In this document: positions 15,244 to 22,266 of the stretch, one piece after another
Layout: the number at the start of each line of letters is the position of its first letter
Position numbering within the stretch: the stretch's first letter is position 1
Source: Candidatus Cloacimonadota bacterium
GTDB lineage: Bacteria > Cloacimonadota > Cloacimonadia > JGIOTU-2
Direction of reading: 5' to 3'
Length of the DNA stretch: 22,266 nucleotides
Assembly (NCBI GenBank): GCA_021160355.1
Contig: JAGHCS010000100.1
Span: forward strand, 1 to 22,266
Notes under the pieces: model-generated
Database searches by the model: none
Seen by the model: the letters and a program-made list of their open reading frames with translations, nothing else
Told to the model about the DNA's origin: nothing
Translations under genes and position numbers: made by a program

Positions 15244-15257
15244 TATTCCAGGATATG

Positions 15258-17372
15258 TTATTGGTTTTCATCGACCTTTACTGCGTGTACAACACCATTA
15301 GGTTGAATAAATGACAATCCGGTCACACTCTTTTTATCAATCTGAAATTTAACATAGTAATTTTCGAGATCACCAATTTGAAATTTATTATCAGCATAAG
15401 GATGGAGCTCATATACTGGCTGACCAGGGTATTTAATAATGAGAAATCCGGATTTATTGAGATCAACCGATACTTTTATCTCAGCCAATTCGTATGTACC
15501 TGCAAATTGCGCAAGATATGCCGGATCGGACATTTTTTCCGGCGGGAGTTTCTCAAAAATAATTGGTGATACCGATGCTTCAAACGGAGCAGTCACTCTA
15601 TAGATATCTCCCTGAAGGTTTGTATGGAAATCTATAAGGATATCTGAATCGGCAAGCAGTCCTTCTGTTGGTTTAAAGGCATCATAATGCCAGTGCTCGA
15701 GCGGACTTGCAAAAGCATGATACACCATCAAAAGTTCTTTATCATTTTGCTCGATCTGTATCGTACCATATCCTTGATTTTCATAGACTCCAGCGTAATC
15801 TTCAAGCTTGTGAGACGGTTTTGTCCCTTTAACTCTTTCTATTGTTTCGGATACTTTTTCAATCTCGGTAAGAGTTTCCTTCTGGTTGAGATTTCTTCGA
15901 TGCCAATCAGCCGGTTCGAGGTCGAGAAGCTGGTCGATAATATAATAACTGGCAATGCTTGTATAGCTCGAATTATTTTGGTTTGTTAAAATAACGACGC
16001 CAAGATTATCATCGGGAAGCAGGTTTACAAGTGCAGAAAATCCGTCGATATTACCGCCATGATGGACGTAGGGATGACCTCGATAGGTCTGAATGAACCA
16101 GCCCAAACCATAAGCATAATAATCGAGTTCTTTACTCGGACTTTTCCTGCTTATGAACATGTGGGGTGTGATGAGATTTTCGACCGTTGCTTCGAGCATG
16201 ATCTGAGTATCATCAACCTTTCCTTTGTTGAGGAACATCCTGACCCATTGTGACATGTCATCAGCACATGAGTTGATCGACCCGGCAGGTCCGACTGCAG
16301 AGATGTTCATGAAATCCATTTTCTCGATCTCATCATTCTCATTCACGTGATACGGCTGGGAAAAATCATCCGAATTCAGCGATGTATCGATGGAGAAATT
16401 GCTATTGTTCATTCCAAGTGGCACAAAGACCCTCTCGTATACTACATCTTCCCATGTGCTGTTTGTCAATCTGCCGACCATTAAGCCGGCAGTCATATAC
16501 ATAAGATTCTGGTATTGGAAAGTGTAGCGGAAAGGTTCGTTTGGTTCAAGATATCGCAGGCGGTCATACATCTCTTCGCGGGAAAAATAGGCACCATACC
16601 ACATCAGGTCATGACGCGGCAGCCCGGAACGATGAGTAAGTAGATCAATGGCTGTCATTTCCTGCGTAGCGAATTCATCATACATTTTGAAATCCGGCAT
16701 ATATTCTTTTATAGGAGTGTCCCAATCTATTATTCCTTCATCAACAAGCAATCCAACTGAAAATGCCGTAAACGCCTTTGAAGATGACCCAATAGCAAAA
16801 AGTGTTTGCGATGTAACCGGCAGCTCGTTCTCGAAATCACGATAACCAAAACCTTCTGTCATAAGGATCTCATTGTCCTTCACGACAGCAACTGAAAGTC
16901 CGGCAACATGCCATTGCGACATAGTGGAATCTATGAAGGTTCTTATTGCATGTAGTGTCTCCTCCAGTTTTGCTGTTTCATCCAATTTTTTCTGTTCAGA
17001 TTTCTTCATGAGAGTAAATGGAAAGGTGCCGGCACTCTGCGTAAATTCACCACTTATTGTATTGCCATCGTCAGACAAATTTCCATTAAAGGTGGGCTCA
17101 CCCGGGACGTCTTTAATTATAAAAGTTATATTTGAATTTTGCAGAATGAGATTTTCAAGCGGGAGATCGATTGCTTGCTGAAGAGGTATATCAATAAAAC
17201 CAACAGTTTGTCCATCATCTAAAAGAAATTCAATAATGACTTCCAATTCTTGTCCGGGCACTTTAATAGAGCCCTCCCATTCTCCGATGAGAGCGTTTTC
17301 ATCAGCTGATAACGGAGAGAGAGTTATAACAAAAATAATCAAAGATAAAAAAAGACTTTTCGTGAGATTCAT
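15258..17372 (-). CDS. Exported serine hydrolase of the class C beta-lactamase / penicillin-binding family
   Basis: This 704-residue protein starts at ATG 17372, with AAGGAG (17383-17378) upstream and a signal peptide (MNLTKSLFLSLIIFVITLSPLSA). Residues about 24-123 form an extra beta-rich domain (GEWEGSIKVPGQELEVIIEF) of the kind found before such hydrolases. The hydrolase domain at about 138-480 has the SxxK motif at 196-199 (SSSK), a Tyr-x-Asn at 287-289 (YQN) and HHGG at 437-440, the order expected of the active site. A C-terminal beta domain after residue 510 (YAGVYENQGYGTIQIEQND, LEHWHYDAFKP) fits DUF3471. Family members include D-aminopeptidases, esterases and transpeptidase-like enzymes; true beta-lactamase activity cannot be inferred. 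It lies 29 nt after the acyltransferase gene in an envelope-related cluster. Confidence 0.9.
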   Translation of the reverse strand: MNLTKSLFLSLIIFVITLSPLSADENALIGEWEGSIKVPGQELEVIIEFLLDDGQTVGFIDIPLQQAIDLPLENLILQNSNITFIIKDVPGEPTFNGNLSDDGNTISGEFTQSAGTFPFTLMKKSEQKKLDETAKLEETLHAIRTFIDSTMSQWHVAGLSVAVVKDNEILMTEGFGYRDFENELPVTSQTLFAIGSSSKAFTAFSVGLLVDEGIIDWDTPIKEYMPDFKMYDEFATQEMTAIDLLTHRSGLPRHDLMWYGAYFSREEMYDRLRYLEPNEPFRYTFQYQNLMYMTAGLMVGRLTNSTWEDVVYERVFVPLGMNNSNFSIDTSLNSDDFSQPYHVNENDEIEKMDFMNISAVGPAGSINSCADDMSQWVRMFLNKGKVDDTQIMLEATVENLITPHMFISRKSPSKELDYYAYGLGWFIQTYRGHPYVHHGGNIDGFSALVNLLPDDNLGVVILTNQNNSSYTSIASYYIIDQLLDLEPADWHRRNLNQKETLTEIEKVSETIERVKGTKPSHKLEDYAGVYENQGYGTIQIEQNDKELLMVYHAFASPLEHWHYDAFKPTEGLLADSDILIDFHTNLQGDIYRVTAPFEASVSPIIFEKLPPEKMSDPAYLAQFAGTYELAEIKVSVDLNKSGFLIIKYPGQPVYELHPYADNKFQIGDLENYYVKFQIDKKSVTGLSFIQPNGVVHAVKVDENQ

Positions 17373-17401
17373 AGCAACTCCTTATGATGATTTTTTATTT
17401 C

Positions 17402-18301
17402 CTACACCTTCCATCTTCTGTGGAACCAGAACCATTGTTCGGGATATTTTCTCACCCATTGCTCAAGTCTTGTCGTGAAGAATTGGGTGTAATAGCGTAC
17501 TGCTTCATCAACTGAATTTTGTGCTTTTGGAATTATGGATTTTTCCAATCGAAGGTGAAATTTTCCATTACGAAGACGGTGGCATACAGAAAAAATGATA
17601 GGCACATCAAATCTGAGAGCGATCTTTGCGGTTCCCGGATTTGTCTGCGCAGGAATGCCAAAGAAATTTGCGGGAACACCTGTTTTTCCAGCATTTTGAT
17701 CTCCAAGCATAAGGATACTCCTGTTTGCTTTTAGCGCATCAATAATTCCCCGGAGAGCCCCTTTTTTGGGTATCAGGTATACGTTGTTGGATTCTCGAAG
17801 GTCGTTTATTAAGGAATTGAAATAGGGATTTTTCTGTTTCTTTGCCACCGCATAGATATTGCCGCTGAGATAGCCAATGAGTTGTGCGGCAAGTTCCCAA
17901 TTTCCAAAATGACCCGAAAAAATAATGCAGCCCCTTTTTTGAGACAGTGCTTCTTTGAGATACTCCGATCCAGTGATATAAATGAATTTCTCGAAGCTTT
18001 CAACTTTTCTGGGTGAAAACCAGCAGAATTCAACAGCAGTGTAACCGGAGGAAATATTTATTTCACGGATTAGTTTATGAATCTCTTTCTCGGATAGTTC
18101 AGGAAATGCTTCTTCCAATTGTCTTTTCACTACAGCACAGCGGACTTTTACGATATGGAAGTTGAGAAGCCCAAGTGTTCGACCGATGCGGCGTGTAGCA
18201 GCGAGTGAAAAAAGATTGATTATTCGCAAGAGCGTTCTGAAGAGGAGTGTTTCGAGATAGTAAACAAACATTTCAGTCTTCATTTCATTACGGTGTGACA
18301 T
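17402..18301 (-). CDS. Lipid A biosynthesis acyltransferase, LpxL/HtrB-like
   Basis: This 299-residue membrane-associated enzyme is expected to add a secondary acyl chain to the lipid A precursor, using acyl-ACP at the inner face of the inner membrane. The HX4E acyltransferase motif is at residues 131-136 (HFGNWE). It is followed by AVAKKQKNPYFN, IPKKGALRGIIDALK, a conserved GDQNAGKTGVPANFFG at 200-215 and the C-terminal YPEQWFWFHRRWK, which is diagnostic of the LpxL/LpxM family. A hydrophobic N-terminal segment (about 12-34) is weakly membrane-spanning. ATG 18301 overlaps the dCMP deaminase stop by one base (TAATG) and has no Shine-Dalgarno site, so coupling is likely; ATG 18283 is an alternative. 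It shares an operon with a GT9 glycosyltransferase, which supports an LPS role. Which acyl position is modified cannot be told. Confidence 0.9.
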   Translation of the reverse strand: MSHRNEMKTEMFVYYLETLLFRTLLRIINLFSLAATRRIGRTLGLLNFHIVKVRCAVVKRQLEEAFPELSEKEIHKLIREINISSGYTAVEFCWFSPRKVESFEKFIYITGSEYLKEALSQKRGCIIFSGHFGNWELAAQLIGYLSGNIYAVAKKQKNPYFNSLINDLRESNNVYLIPKKGALRGIIDALKANRSILMLGDQNAGKTGVPANFFGIPAQTNPGTAKIALRFDVPIIFSVCHRLRNGKFHLRLEKSIIPKAQNSVDEAVRYYTQFFTTRLEQWVRKYPEQWFWFHRRWKV

Positions 18302-18786
18302 TACAGTATTTTTTTCAGATGGTCTTTTGCGTTCATATCCATGAGAATGACATTTACGTCGGCATCAGCGAACATGCTTTCTGCGAGCTTGTCCGGGTAT
18401 GAATCTGCAATATACACAGTTTTTATCTCGGCATTCACGATCATTTTTGCGCAGATGGAGCAGGGTTGGTTCGTGCAGTACATTGTCCCGCCTTTGACCG
18501 ACACACCGTTTACAGCAGCTTGAATAATTGCATTCTGCTCGGCATGTATTCCGCGGCAAAGTTCGTGGCGTTCGCCCGAAGGCACCTTCATTCTTGCTCT
18601 TAGACAGCCACCGACATCGGCACAGTGAGGAACCCCCTTTGGTGCGCCGTTGTAGCCGGTAGAGAGGATTTGATTGTCGCGCACAATTATCGCACCTACT
18701 TTTCTGCGAAGGCAGGTGGACCGCGAAGATATGAGTTCTGCAATTTTCATGAAATATTCATTCCATAAGGGACGTTCGGTTTTCAT
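18301..18786 (-). CDS. dCMP deaminase (ComEB-like cytidine/deoxycytidylate deaminase family)
   Basis: This 161-residue cytosolic enzyme is expected to convert dCMP to dUMP, feeding thymidylate synthesis. The zinc site is clear: HAEQNA at 81-86 with catalytic Glu83, and QPCSIC at 107-112 with Cys109 and Cys112. Extra residues His54, Cys55, Cys61 and Cys77 fit the second, structural zinc site of dCMP deaminases. The GYNGAPKGVPHC segment at 44-55 is typical. The start is set at ATG 18786 because AAGGAAG lies 4-5 nt upstream; an earlier ATG at 18831 would overlap the glycosyltransferase gene and add a non-family tail. It is placed between two LPS-type genes, 19 nt after the GT9 stop and overlapping the acyltransferase start by one base. 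That is odd for a nucleotide enzyme, but such housekeeping insertions in operons are common. Confidence 0.92.
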   Translation of the reverse strand: MKTERPLWNEYFMKIAELISSRSTCLRRKVGAIIVRDNQILSTGYNGAPKGVPHCADVGGCLRARMKVPSGERHELCRGIHAEQNAIIQAAVNGVSVKGGTMYCTNQPCSICAKMIVNAEIKTVYIADSYPDKLAESMFADADVNVILMDMNAKDHLKKIL

Positions 18787-18805
18787 TGGCTTCCTTTTAA
18801 TGTTT

Positions 18806-19798
18806 TTAATGAGACAAAATTTTATCAACATGCTCCAAAACGAGGTCTGGAGAGAGGTCCATCATACATTTAAAATAATCCTTCGGGCAGCGGTTGTTTC
18901 CATGCAGGGTGCACGGACTGCAATCGAGATTGAGAGTGAGAACTTCAGCATTCGGATTTATAGGAGCAAAGCCCAGTTTAGGATGAGTCGGGCCAAAAAT
19001 TGCAATTTGAGGGACTTCGAATGCAGCAGCAATATGCATCGGTCCACAATCACCACTTATGAAAAGATCTGAGTGTTTAATTATTACTGCTGATTCTATC
19101 AAAGTTGTCCTGCCGCCAAGATTTAGGATTTCTGTTTCTGATACAGAAGCAAGTTTCGCTGTCAAATTTTTCTCTTGCCCTGTTCCAATAAGTACAATTC
19201 CGATATCGTAATGATCCAAAAGATTCCGAATTATCTTTTTATAATACTCAGTTGGATATTGCTTTGTGTACCATGAAGCTCCTGGGGAGATCGTCACAAT
19301 CCTTTTTTTGTCAGAAGGGAGAAAAGATGCTGCAATGACTTCTTCATTATCAGGGAGGAAGAGATCAAGCTTTCTTTCGTCCAACCCGAGATTGAAATTT
19401 TCCAGCACCGATGCATAAAGATCCAAAGTAGAGGAAATCGGTTTCAGATTGCGGTCTTTCAGCAATTTTTTTCTGTAAGTATGCTTCTTGTTATACGTAA
19501 AAACTTTCCCCTTTACAAAACGCTTTATAAGAGCAGATCGCAATTTATCATGCAGGTCTAGAATGTGTGTGTAGTGTTCTTTTTGCAGACGGATTATAAG
19601 CTTGAGTATGGATTCATTCTCTGCATCAAAATGGATAAGGGTATCAATGTTTGGATTATATTCGAGAAGGGAAGAGAATGGTTTTTTTGTAAGAAAGTGA
19701 ATTTCAGCATCCGGGAAATGTGTGCGAAATGTGCGAATAACTGGGGTCGTTAGCAGCACATCTCCAAGAGAACTGAACCTAATAAAAAGCACTTTCAT
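18806..19798 (-). CDS. Glycosyltransferase family 9 protein (heptosyltransferase WaaF/RfaF-like)
   Basis: This 330-residue cytosolic GT-B enzyme is expected to transfer heptose from ADP-heptose to the LPS inner core, or a related sugar. The start ATG 19798 gives the family N-terminus MKVLFIRFSSLGDVLLTTPVIR. An upstream ATG at 19831 adds 11 non-conserved residues, and neither has a clear ribosome site. The C-terminal donor-binding half shows ISPGASWYTKQYP, LIGTGQEKNLT, LGGRTTLIE and SDLFISGDCGPMHIAAAFEVP, then the IAIFGPTHP motif. A cysteine cluster near the end (DCSPC, NNRCP, FKCM) is common in WaaF-like proteins. It is the first gene of the long minus-strand series, divergent from the small gene at 19921. 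The exact acceptor is not deducible. Confidence 0.9.
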   Translation of the reverse strand: MKVLFIRFSSLGDVLLTTPVIRTFRTHFPDAEIHFLTKKPFSSLLEYNPNIDTLIHFDAENESILKLIIRLQKEHYTHILDLHDKLRSALIKRFVKGKVFTYNKKHTYRKKLLKDRNLKPISSTLDLYASVLENFNLGLDERKLDLFLPDNEEVIAASFLPSDKKRIVTISPGASWYTKQYPTEYYKKIIRNLLDHYDIGIVLIGTGQEKNLTAKLASVSETEILNLGGRTTLIESAVIIKHSDLFISGDCGPMHIAAAFEVPQIAIFGPTHPKLGFAPINPNAEVLTLNLDCSPCTLHGNNRCPKDYFKCMMDLSPDLVLEHVDKILSH

Positions 19799-19862
19799 AG
19801 AGAAAAGTTTAATGTGCTCCCTATAACTCATGTCAATCTTTGCAGAAGGAAAACTGTTTTGC

Positions 19863-19892
19863 TTGACAAAACAAAGAACTAAAATTTAAAAA
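19863..19892 (+). promoter_or_regulatory. Candidate promoter for the small gene at 19921
   Basis: TTGACA (19863-19868) is followed by an 18-nt AT-rich spacer and TAAAAA (19887-19892). The -35 is perfect but the -10 is weak. AGGAG at 19912-19916 then serves the ATG at 19921. The assignment is tentative. Confidence 0.35.
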
Positions 19893-19920
19893 TTTTGAAG
19901 TTAATAAAATCAGGAGTTCT

Positions 19921-20229
19921 ATGAACAGTTCTGTGTTTATGTCTATCATTTTTATTGCAATTGTTATTGCTCAACGAAACAAGAAAAAGAAATTATTTAG
20001 ATATTTTATTAGAAGAAAATCAAAGGATAGGTTACCAATGGATATATCTTTATTAAAAAATCTTTCAGGAAGAACAGTCAGGATTTATTTTATTTCAATT
20101 GATACGATGTCCAGCTCGGAAACGGGTTTGATAAAATCGGTGAATGAGGACTGGGTATTGCTAGAGAACAAGAAAGGAAAAGATGTCCTCATCAGCAACG
20201 ATAAGATAATTAAGATCAATACGAAGTAA
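19921..20229 (+). CDS. Small membrane-anchored protein with an Sm/SH3-like beta segment, unknown function
   Basis: This 102-residue protein starts at ATG 19921 with AGGAG 4 nt upstream. It has one N-terminal membrane segment (residues 2-18, SSVFMSIIFIAIVIAQ). A very basic stretch follows at 19-37 (RNKKKKLFRYFIRRKSKDR), placing the rest in the cytoplasm by the positive-inside rule. A predicted small beta domain occupies about 45-102, with the pattern SGRTVRIYFI ... TGLIKSVNEDWVLLENKKGK ... IIKI. That pattern (GxxV-V, then G-I--V--DWV-LE-KKG, then II-I) is reminiscent of Sm-like or SH3-like barrels such as DUF6897, but I do not claim a family. It is a single gene, divergent from GT9 and convergent with the transglutaminase-like gene. 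Binding to RNA, DNA or protein is conjecture. Confidence 0.7.
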   Translation: MNSSVFMSIIFIAIVIAQRNKKKKLFRYFIRRKSKDRLPMDISLLKNLSGRTVRIYFISIDTMSSSETGLIKSVNEDWVLLENKKGKDVLISNDKIIKINTK

Positions 20230-20231
20230 AA

Positions 20232-20261
20232 AATCGGCTTACCATTTCTGATAAGCCGATT
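20232..20261. terminator. Perfect 10-bp intrinsic terminator stem between convergent genes
   Basis: AATCGGCTTA (20232-20241) and TAAGCCGATT (20252-20261) pair perfectly around a 10-nt loop. On the minus strand the stem is followed by a run of T (six, two of them inside the stem), which makes a good intrinsic terminator for the transglutaminase-like gene ending at 20281. On the plus strand the run after the stem is GAAAATTATATT, so termination in that direction is weaker. The T-run on the minus strand overlaps the TAA stop of the plus-strand gene. Confidence 0.8.
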
Positions 20262-20280
20262 GAAAATTATATTCAGAAGA

Positions 20281-21771
20281 TCATTTCTGAGAAATCTGAA
20301 CGATCTCCGGTTTTACATTCTTATATCTCGGCATGCTCATCCCGATATTTGCATTAATGTAGGTGGGATCGCAGATGAGGTATTTTTTGCCATTCACCAT
20401 CACATGATCTCCGGGCACATTATCGATTTTTACGGCAGTGGCAATATGACCCGGGTAATCCAAACCTATCACTTCGAGCCCGAGGAGTTTCTTTACGAGA
20501 TAGGCAAATATGACTGACCGGTCTTCGCAGTCACAGTAAGGATAAAAAAGCGTTTCTTCTGCAAAAAGGCATTTTTCCTTTCCAAACTGCTGCTGGTCGG
20601 TTTTATATTCAAACGCAGTCTGGACAAACCGCAAAAGGATGTTGAGGGCTTCCGATTTTGACTTCCCGGATAGAATCGGTTTAAGCTGCTCGACAAGAGA
20701 AGAATAGGATTGGTCCATTAAGGGCGTGTTGAAATAGATCGGATATGAGGTGTGCGGATAGGTGTTCAAAAAATTTACGATGTTTTTATTATATGTATAT
20801 TTAATGGTGTAATTTGTTCCATTATATGAAAAATTTACCTGCTTCGGCACATTCCCGCATAAAACAGGAAGCGTGTTCAGGTTAAGTGAAACGATCTTAT
20901 TTGCATCAGGATAATCACCTTCGTAGGTGTACATAGACCCAAGTTCAAGTTCTTTTCCATCGAGAGACATCACATAAAAGCGGCGGTTATCAATTGTAAA
21001 GTAAGGAGCACCGAAAATTTCATCTTTGCTTGGCATGAGAAGATAGACCTGCTCATTAGAGTAGCCAATCTTGGTGTCGTATCCGGATTTGTTGAGCATG
21101 AACCACGTGAAAAGAAGTGCTTCTGCTTCATCTCCATTATTTATGACTTTTCCGATGTCATAAAGGAGCATGCAGTATCCCCAGTCATTCAATGCAAGGG
21201 ATTTTTTGTATGATTCTGTTTTTTGCAACGAACCTTCGAATTCTGCATTGCTGATCTTTTTCCAGTATTCTGCGATGGATTCATTATTTGGCTTTCCCTT
21301 CAACGAAATTTTTAAAGAAGTCTCGTCGGGCAATGATATAGGTGCTTCATAGAAATCAACATTTAACGAAAGCACATCGGTTTTTTGGGTCTGCTTTTTT
21401 GTCTTGAACTGAGCGGTTTCCTCTTTCACTTTCAGATCACCCGGGGATTTCATAGATTTGTGGATTTTCGGAACAAAGAGTTCTTTTATTCTGTCGTTTC
21501 TCTCGATTTCAGTTTGCTGGAGCGGTTGAGGTTCTGCTTGCGGGATTTCGGCAGGTTTTGGGGTGTCATCGGCTTTTAATCCCTGGAAAACCTGGAACTG
21601 CTTCCAGTCATCCTCGAGGAACTGCATGAACAGCTTGTCCTGCTCGGTTTTATAATCATCAAATTTTTGTTGATCTTTTTTAAGCCACTTCTCATAGTCG
21701 CTTTGAGCAAGAAGGTGTACTGTGTTCAGTATCAGTAAACATGCAATAATTATGCGGATTTTATTTTTCAT
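20281..21771 (-). CDS. Exported transglutaminase-like (papain-fold) domain protein
   Basis: This 496-residue protein starts at ATG 21771 with GGAGC upstream and a signal peptide (MKNKIRIIIACLLILNTVHLLAQ). Residues 24-135 are a charged, Gln/Lys/Pro-rich region with probable helices (DYEKWLKKDQQKFDDYKTEQ), likely extended or coiled. The middle, about 135-330, is beta-rich. The C-terminal domain carries a transglutaminase-core Cys-His-Asp set: Cys415 in CDCEDRS, His442 in GHIATAVKID and Asp468 in CDPTYINANIG. Cys415 is favoured over Cys413 because the following D-x-S spacing fits the family. Such proteins in FCB bacteria are mostly uncharacterised; peptidase-like, cross-linking or amidase activity are all possible. 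It stands alone, with a strong terminator downstream. Length and N-terminal extension vary in this group, so the exact subfamily is not given. Confidence 0.8.
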   Translation of the reverse strand: MKNKIRIIIACLLILNTVHLLAQSDYEKWLKKDQQKFDDYKTEQDKLFMQFLEDDWKQFQVFQGLKADDTPKPAEIPQAEPQPLQQTEIERNDRIKELFVPKIHKSMKSPGDLKVKEETAQFKTKKQTQKTDVLSLNVDFYEAPISLPDETSLKISLKGKPNNESIAEYWKKISNAEFEGSLQKTESYKKSLALNDWGYCMLLYDIGKVINNGDEAEALLFTWFMLNKSGYDTKIGYSNEQVYLLMPSKDEIFGAPYFTIDNRRFYVMSLDGKELELGSMYTYEGDYPDANKIVSLNLNTLPVLCGNVPKQVNFSYNGTNYTIKYTYNKNIVNFLNTYPHTSYPIYFNTPLMDQSYSSLVEQLKPILSGKSKSEALNILLRFVQTAFEYKTDQQQFGKEKCLFAEETLFYPYCDCEDRSVIFAYLVKKLLGLEVIGLDYPGHIATAVKIDNVPGDHVMVNGKKYLICDPTYINANIGMSMPRYKNVKPEIVQISQK

Positions 21772-21882
21772 ATATGCTCCGATCTTTTAGTATGTGATCT
21801 TATATTGAGTAAGACTAAAAGTGGGAATTTTTTGGCAAGAAAAAAATGAAGGTGTATAAAATTAAGAATATTAAAAATATGT

Positions 21883-22266
21883 TTACCAATCAACTGGTTT
21901 ATAGATATTACTATTCGGGATAGGATTTGGCAGCTGACTATTTCTCAGAAGATTCGTTCTTATCCTCTTTTGGAAGGTAGCATACTTAAGAAGAGATTTT
22001 GATATTCTTGCTTTTCCGGGAGTTACTAATCCAACACATAATTTTAATTCGTCATGCACGATTTTGAGTGCTTCAAGAAGATCTCCATCATTAGATAAAA
22101 CAACAGCACATTCATATAAATTTTTCCATCCATCATTTACTAAATGCACAGCCAGGCTAACGTCGGTACATTTTTCTTCTGTTTTTAAAACCTTAACTTT
22201 TTTCCTTGGATTGTTAGCAGTGGGCATCTCCACTTCGTGAGTTTGAAAATAACCTTTTATAATATC
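21883..22266 (-). CDS. NYN-domain protein (LabA/DUF88-like, PIN-like nuclease fold), C-terminal part cut by window end
   Basis: The frame is open to the window edge, so the N-terminus lies beyond it; 127 residues are visible. The GTG at 22233 and ATG at 22227 should not be taken as starts. The fold signals are KCTDVSLAVHLVNDGW, where the Asp is one of the metal-site acidic residues, and AVVLSNDGDLLEALKIVHD, containing the S-x-DGD motif. Also present are VGLVTPGKAR and a conserved end LRNSQLPNPIP ... YKPVDW. The NYN/PIN fold usually cleaves RNA with metal ions, and family members act in RNA decay, maturation or conflict systems. The neighbouring gene on the far side is unseen, so the biological role is open. 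It ends 111 nt upstream of the start of the transglutaminase-like gene. Confidence 0.8.
   Translation of the reverse strand, partial: DIIKGYFQTHEVEMPTANNPRKKVKVLKTEEKCTDVSLAVHLVNDGWKNLYECAVVLSNDGDLLEALKIVHDELKLCVGLVTPGKARISKSLLKYATFQKRIRTNLLRNSQLPNPIPNSNIYKPVDW

Noticed and set aside
15258..17372. Calling the serine hydrolase an antibiotic-resistance beta-lactamase.
   Set aside because: The motif set and the DUF3471-type tail are shared by many peptidases and esterases; nothing in the sequence shows beta-lactam hydrolysis.

Overview
The window comes from a diderm (outer-membrane) bacterium, most likely of the Fibrobacteres-Chlorobi-Bacteroidetes (FCB) group. Three things point there. A secreted C10 peptidase carries a C-terminal tail of the type IX secretion (Por) sorting type. 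A lipid A-type acyltransferase and a heptosyltransferase-like GT9 enzyme imply lipopolysaccharide. The DNA is AT-rich, with AT-rich dispersed intergenic repeats. Candidatus Cloacimonadota is my best guess for the phylum, but that is inference, because no rRNA or other phylogenetic marker is complete here.

Layout: 1-282 (+) is the 3' end of scpA. 511-6386 (-) holds xseA, a GHL10-type glycoside hydrolase-like secreted protein, an S4-domain RqcP-like protein and, behind its own candidate promoter, a large secreted C10 cysteine peptidase with a beta-propeller-like repeat region. 6731-7801 (+) is mnmA, divergent from xseA across a palindrome-bearing spacer. 7802-8279 is a 478-bp non-coding stretch with AT-rich repeats and a chain of small hairpins. 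8280-19798 (-) is a long co-directional series. In transcription order it encodes a GT9 heptosyltransferase-like enzyme, dCMP deaminase, LpxL-like acyltransferase, a serine beta-lactamase-like hydrolase, a CHASE2 adenylate/guanylate cyclase, an SH3b-M48 metallopeptidase, an outer-membrane beta-barrel, a TPR protein, a small membrane protein and FxsA. Many junctions are 1-nt overlaps or gaps of a few bases. 19921-20229 (+) is a small membrane-anchored protein. It converges on 20281-21771 (-), a secreted transglutaminase-like protein, across a perfect 10-bp hairpin. 21883-22266 (-) is the C-terminal part of a NYN-domain protein cut by the window edge.

How the genes may work together: GT9, acyltransferase and perhaps the serine hydrolase look like an envelope or LPS group, with a nucleotide-metabolism gene embedded. 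The cyclase, SH3b-M48 peptidase, beta-barrel and TPR protein form a tightly packed group. All four are predicted to act at or across the envelope, which suggests (inference only) an envelope-sensing module with cyclic-nucleotide output. xseA, mnmA, scpA and the rqcP-like gene are ordinary housekeeping functions. No phage genes, transposase, CRISPR array, tRNA or rRNA were recognised. The non-coding interest lies in three AT-rich repeat copies placed at two convergent junctions, a 160-bp element bounded by short inverted repeats between xseA and mnmA, and the hairpin chain after mnmA.
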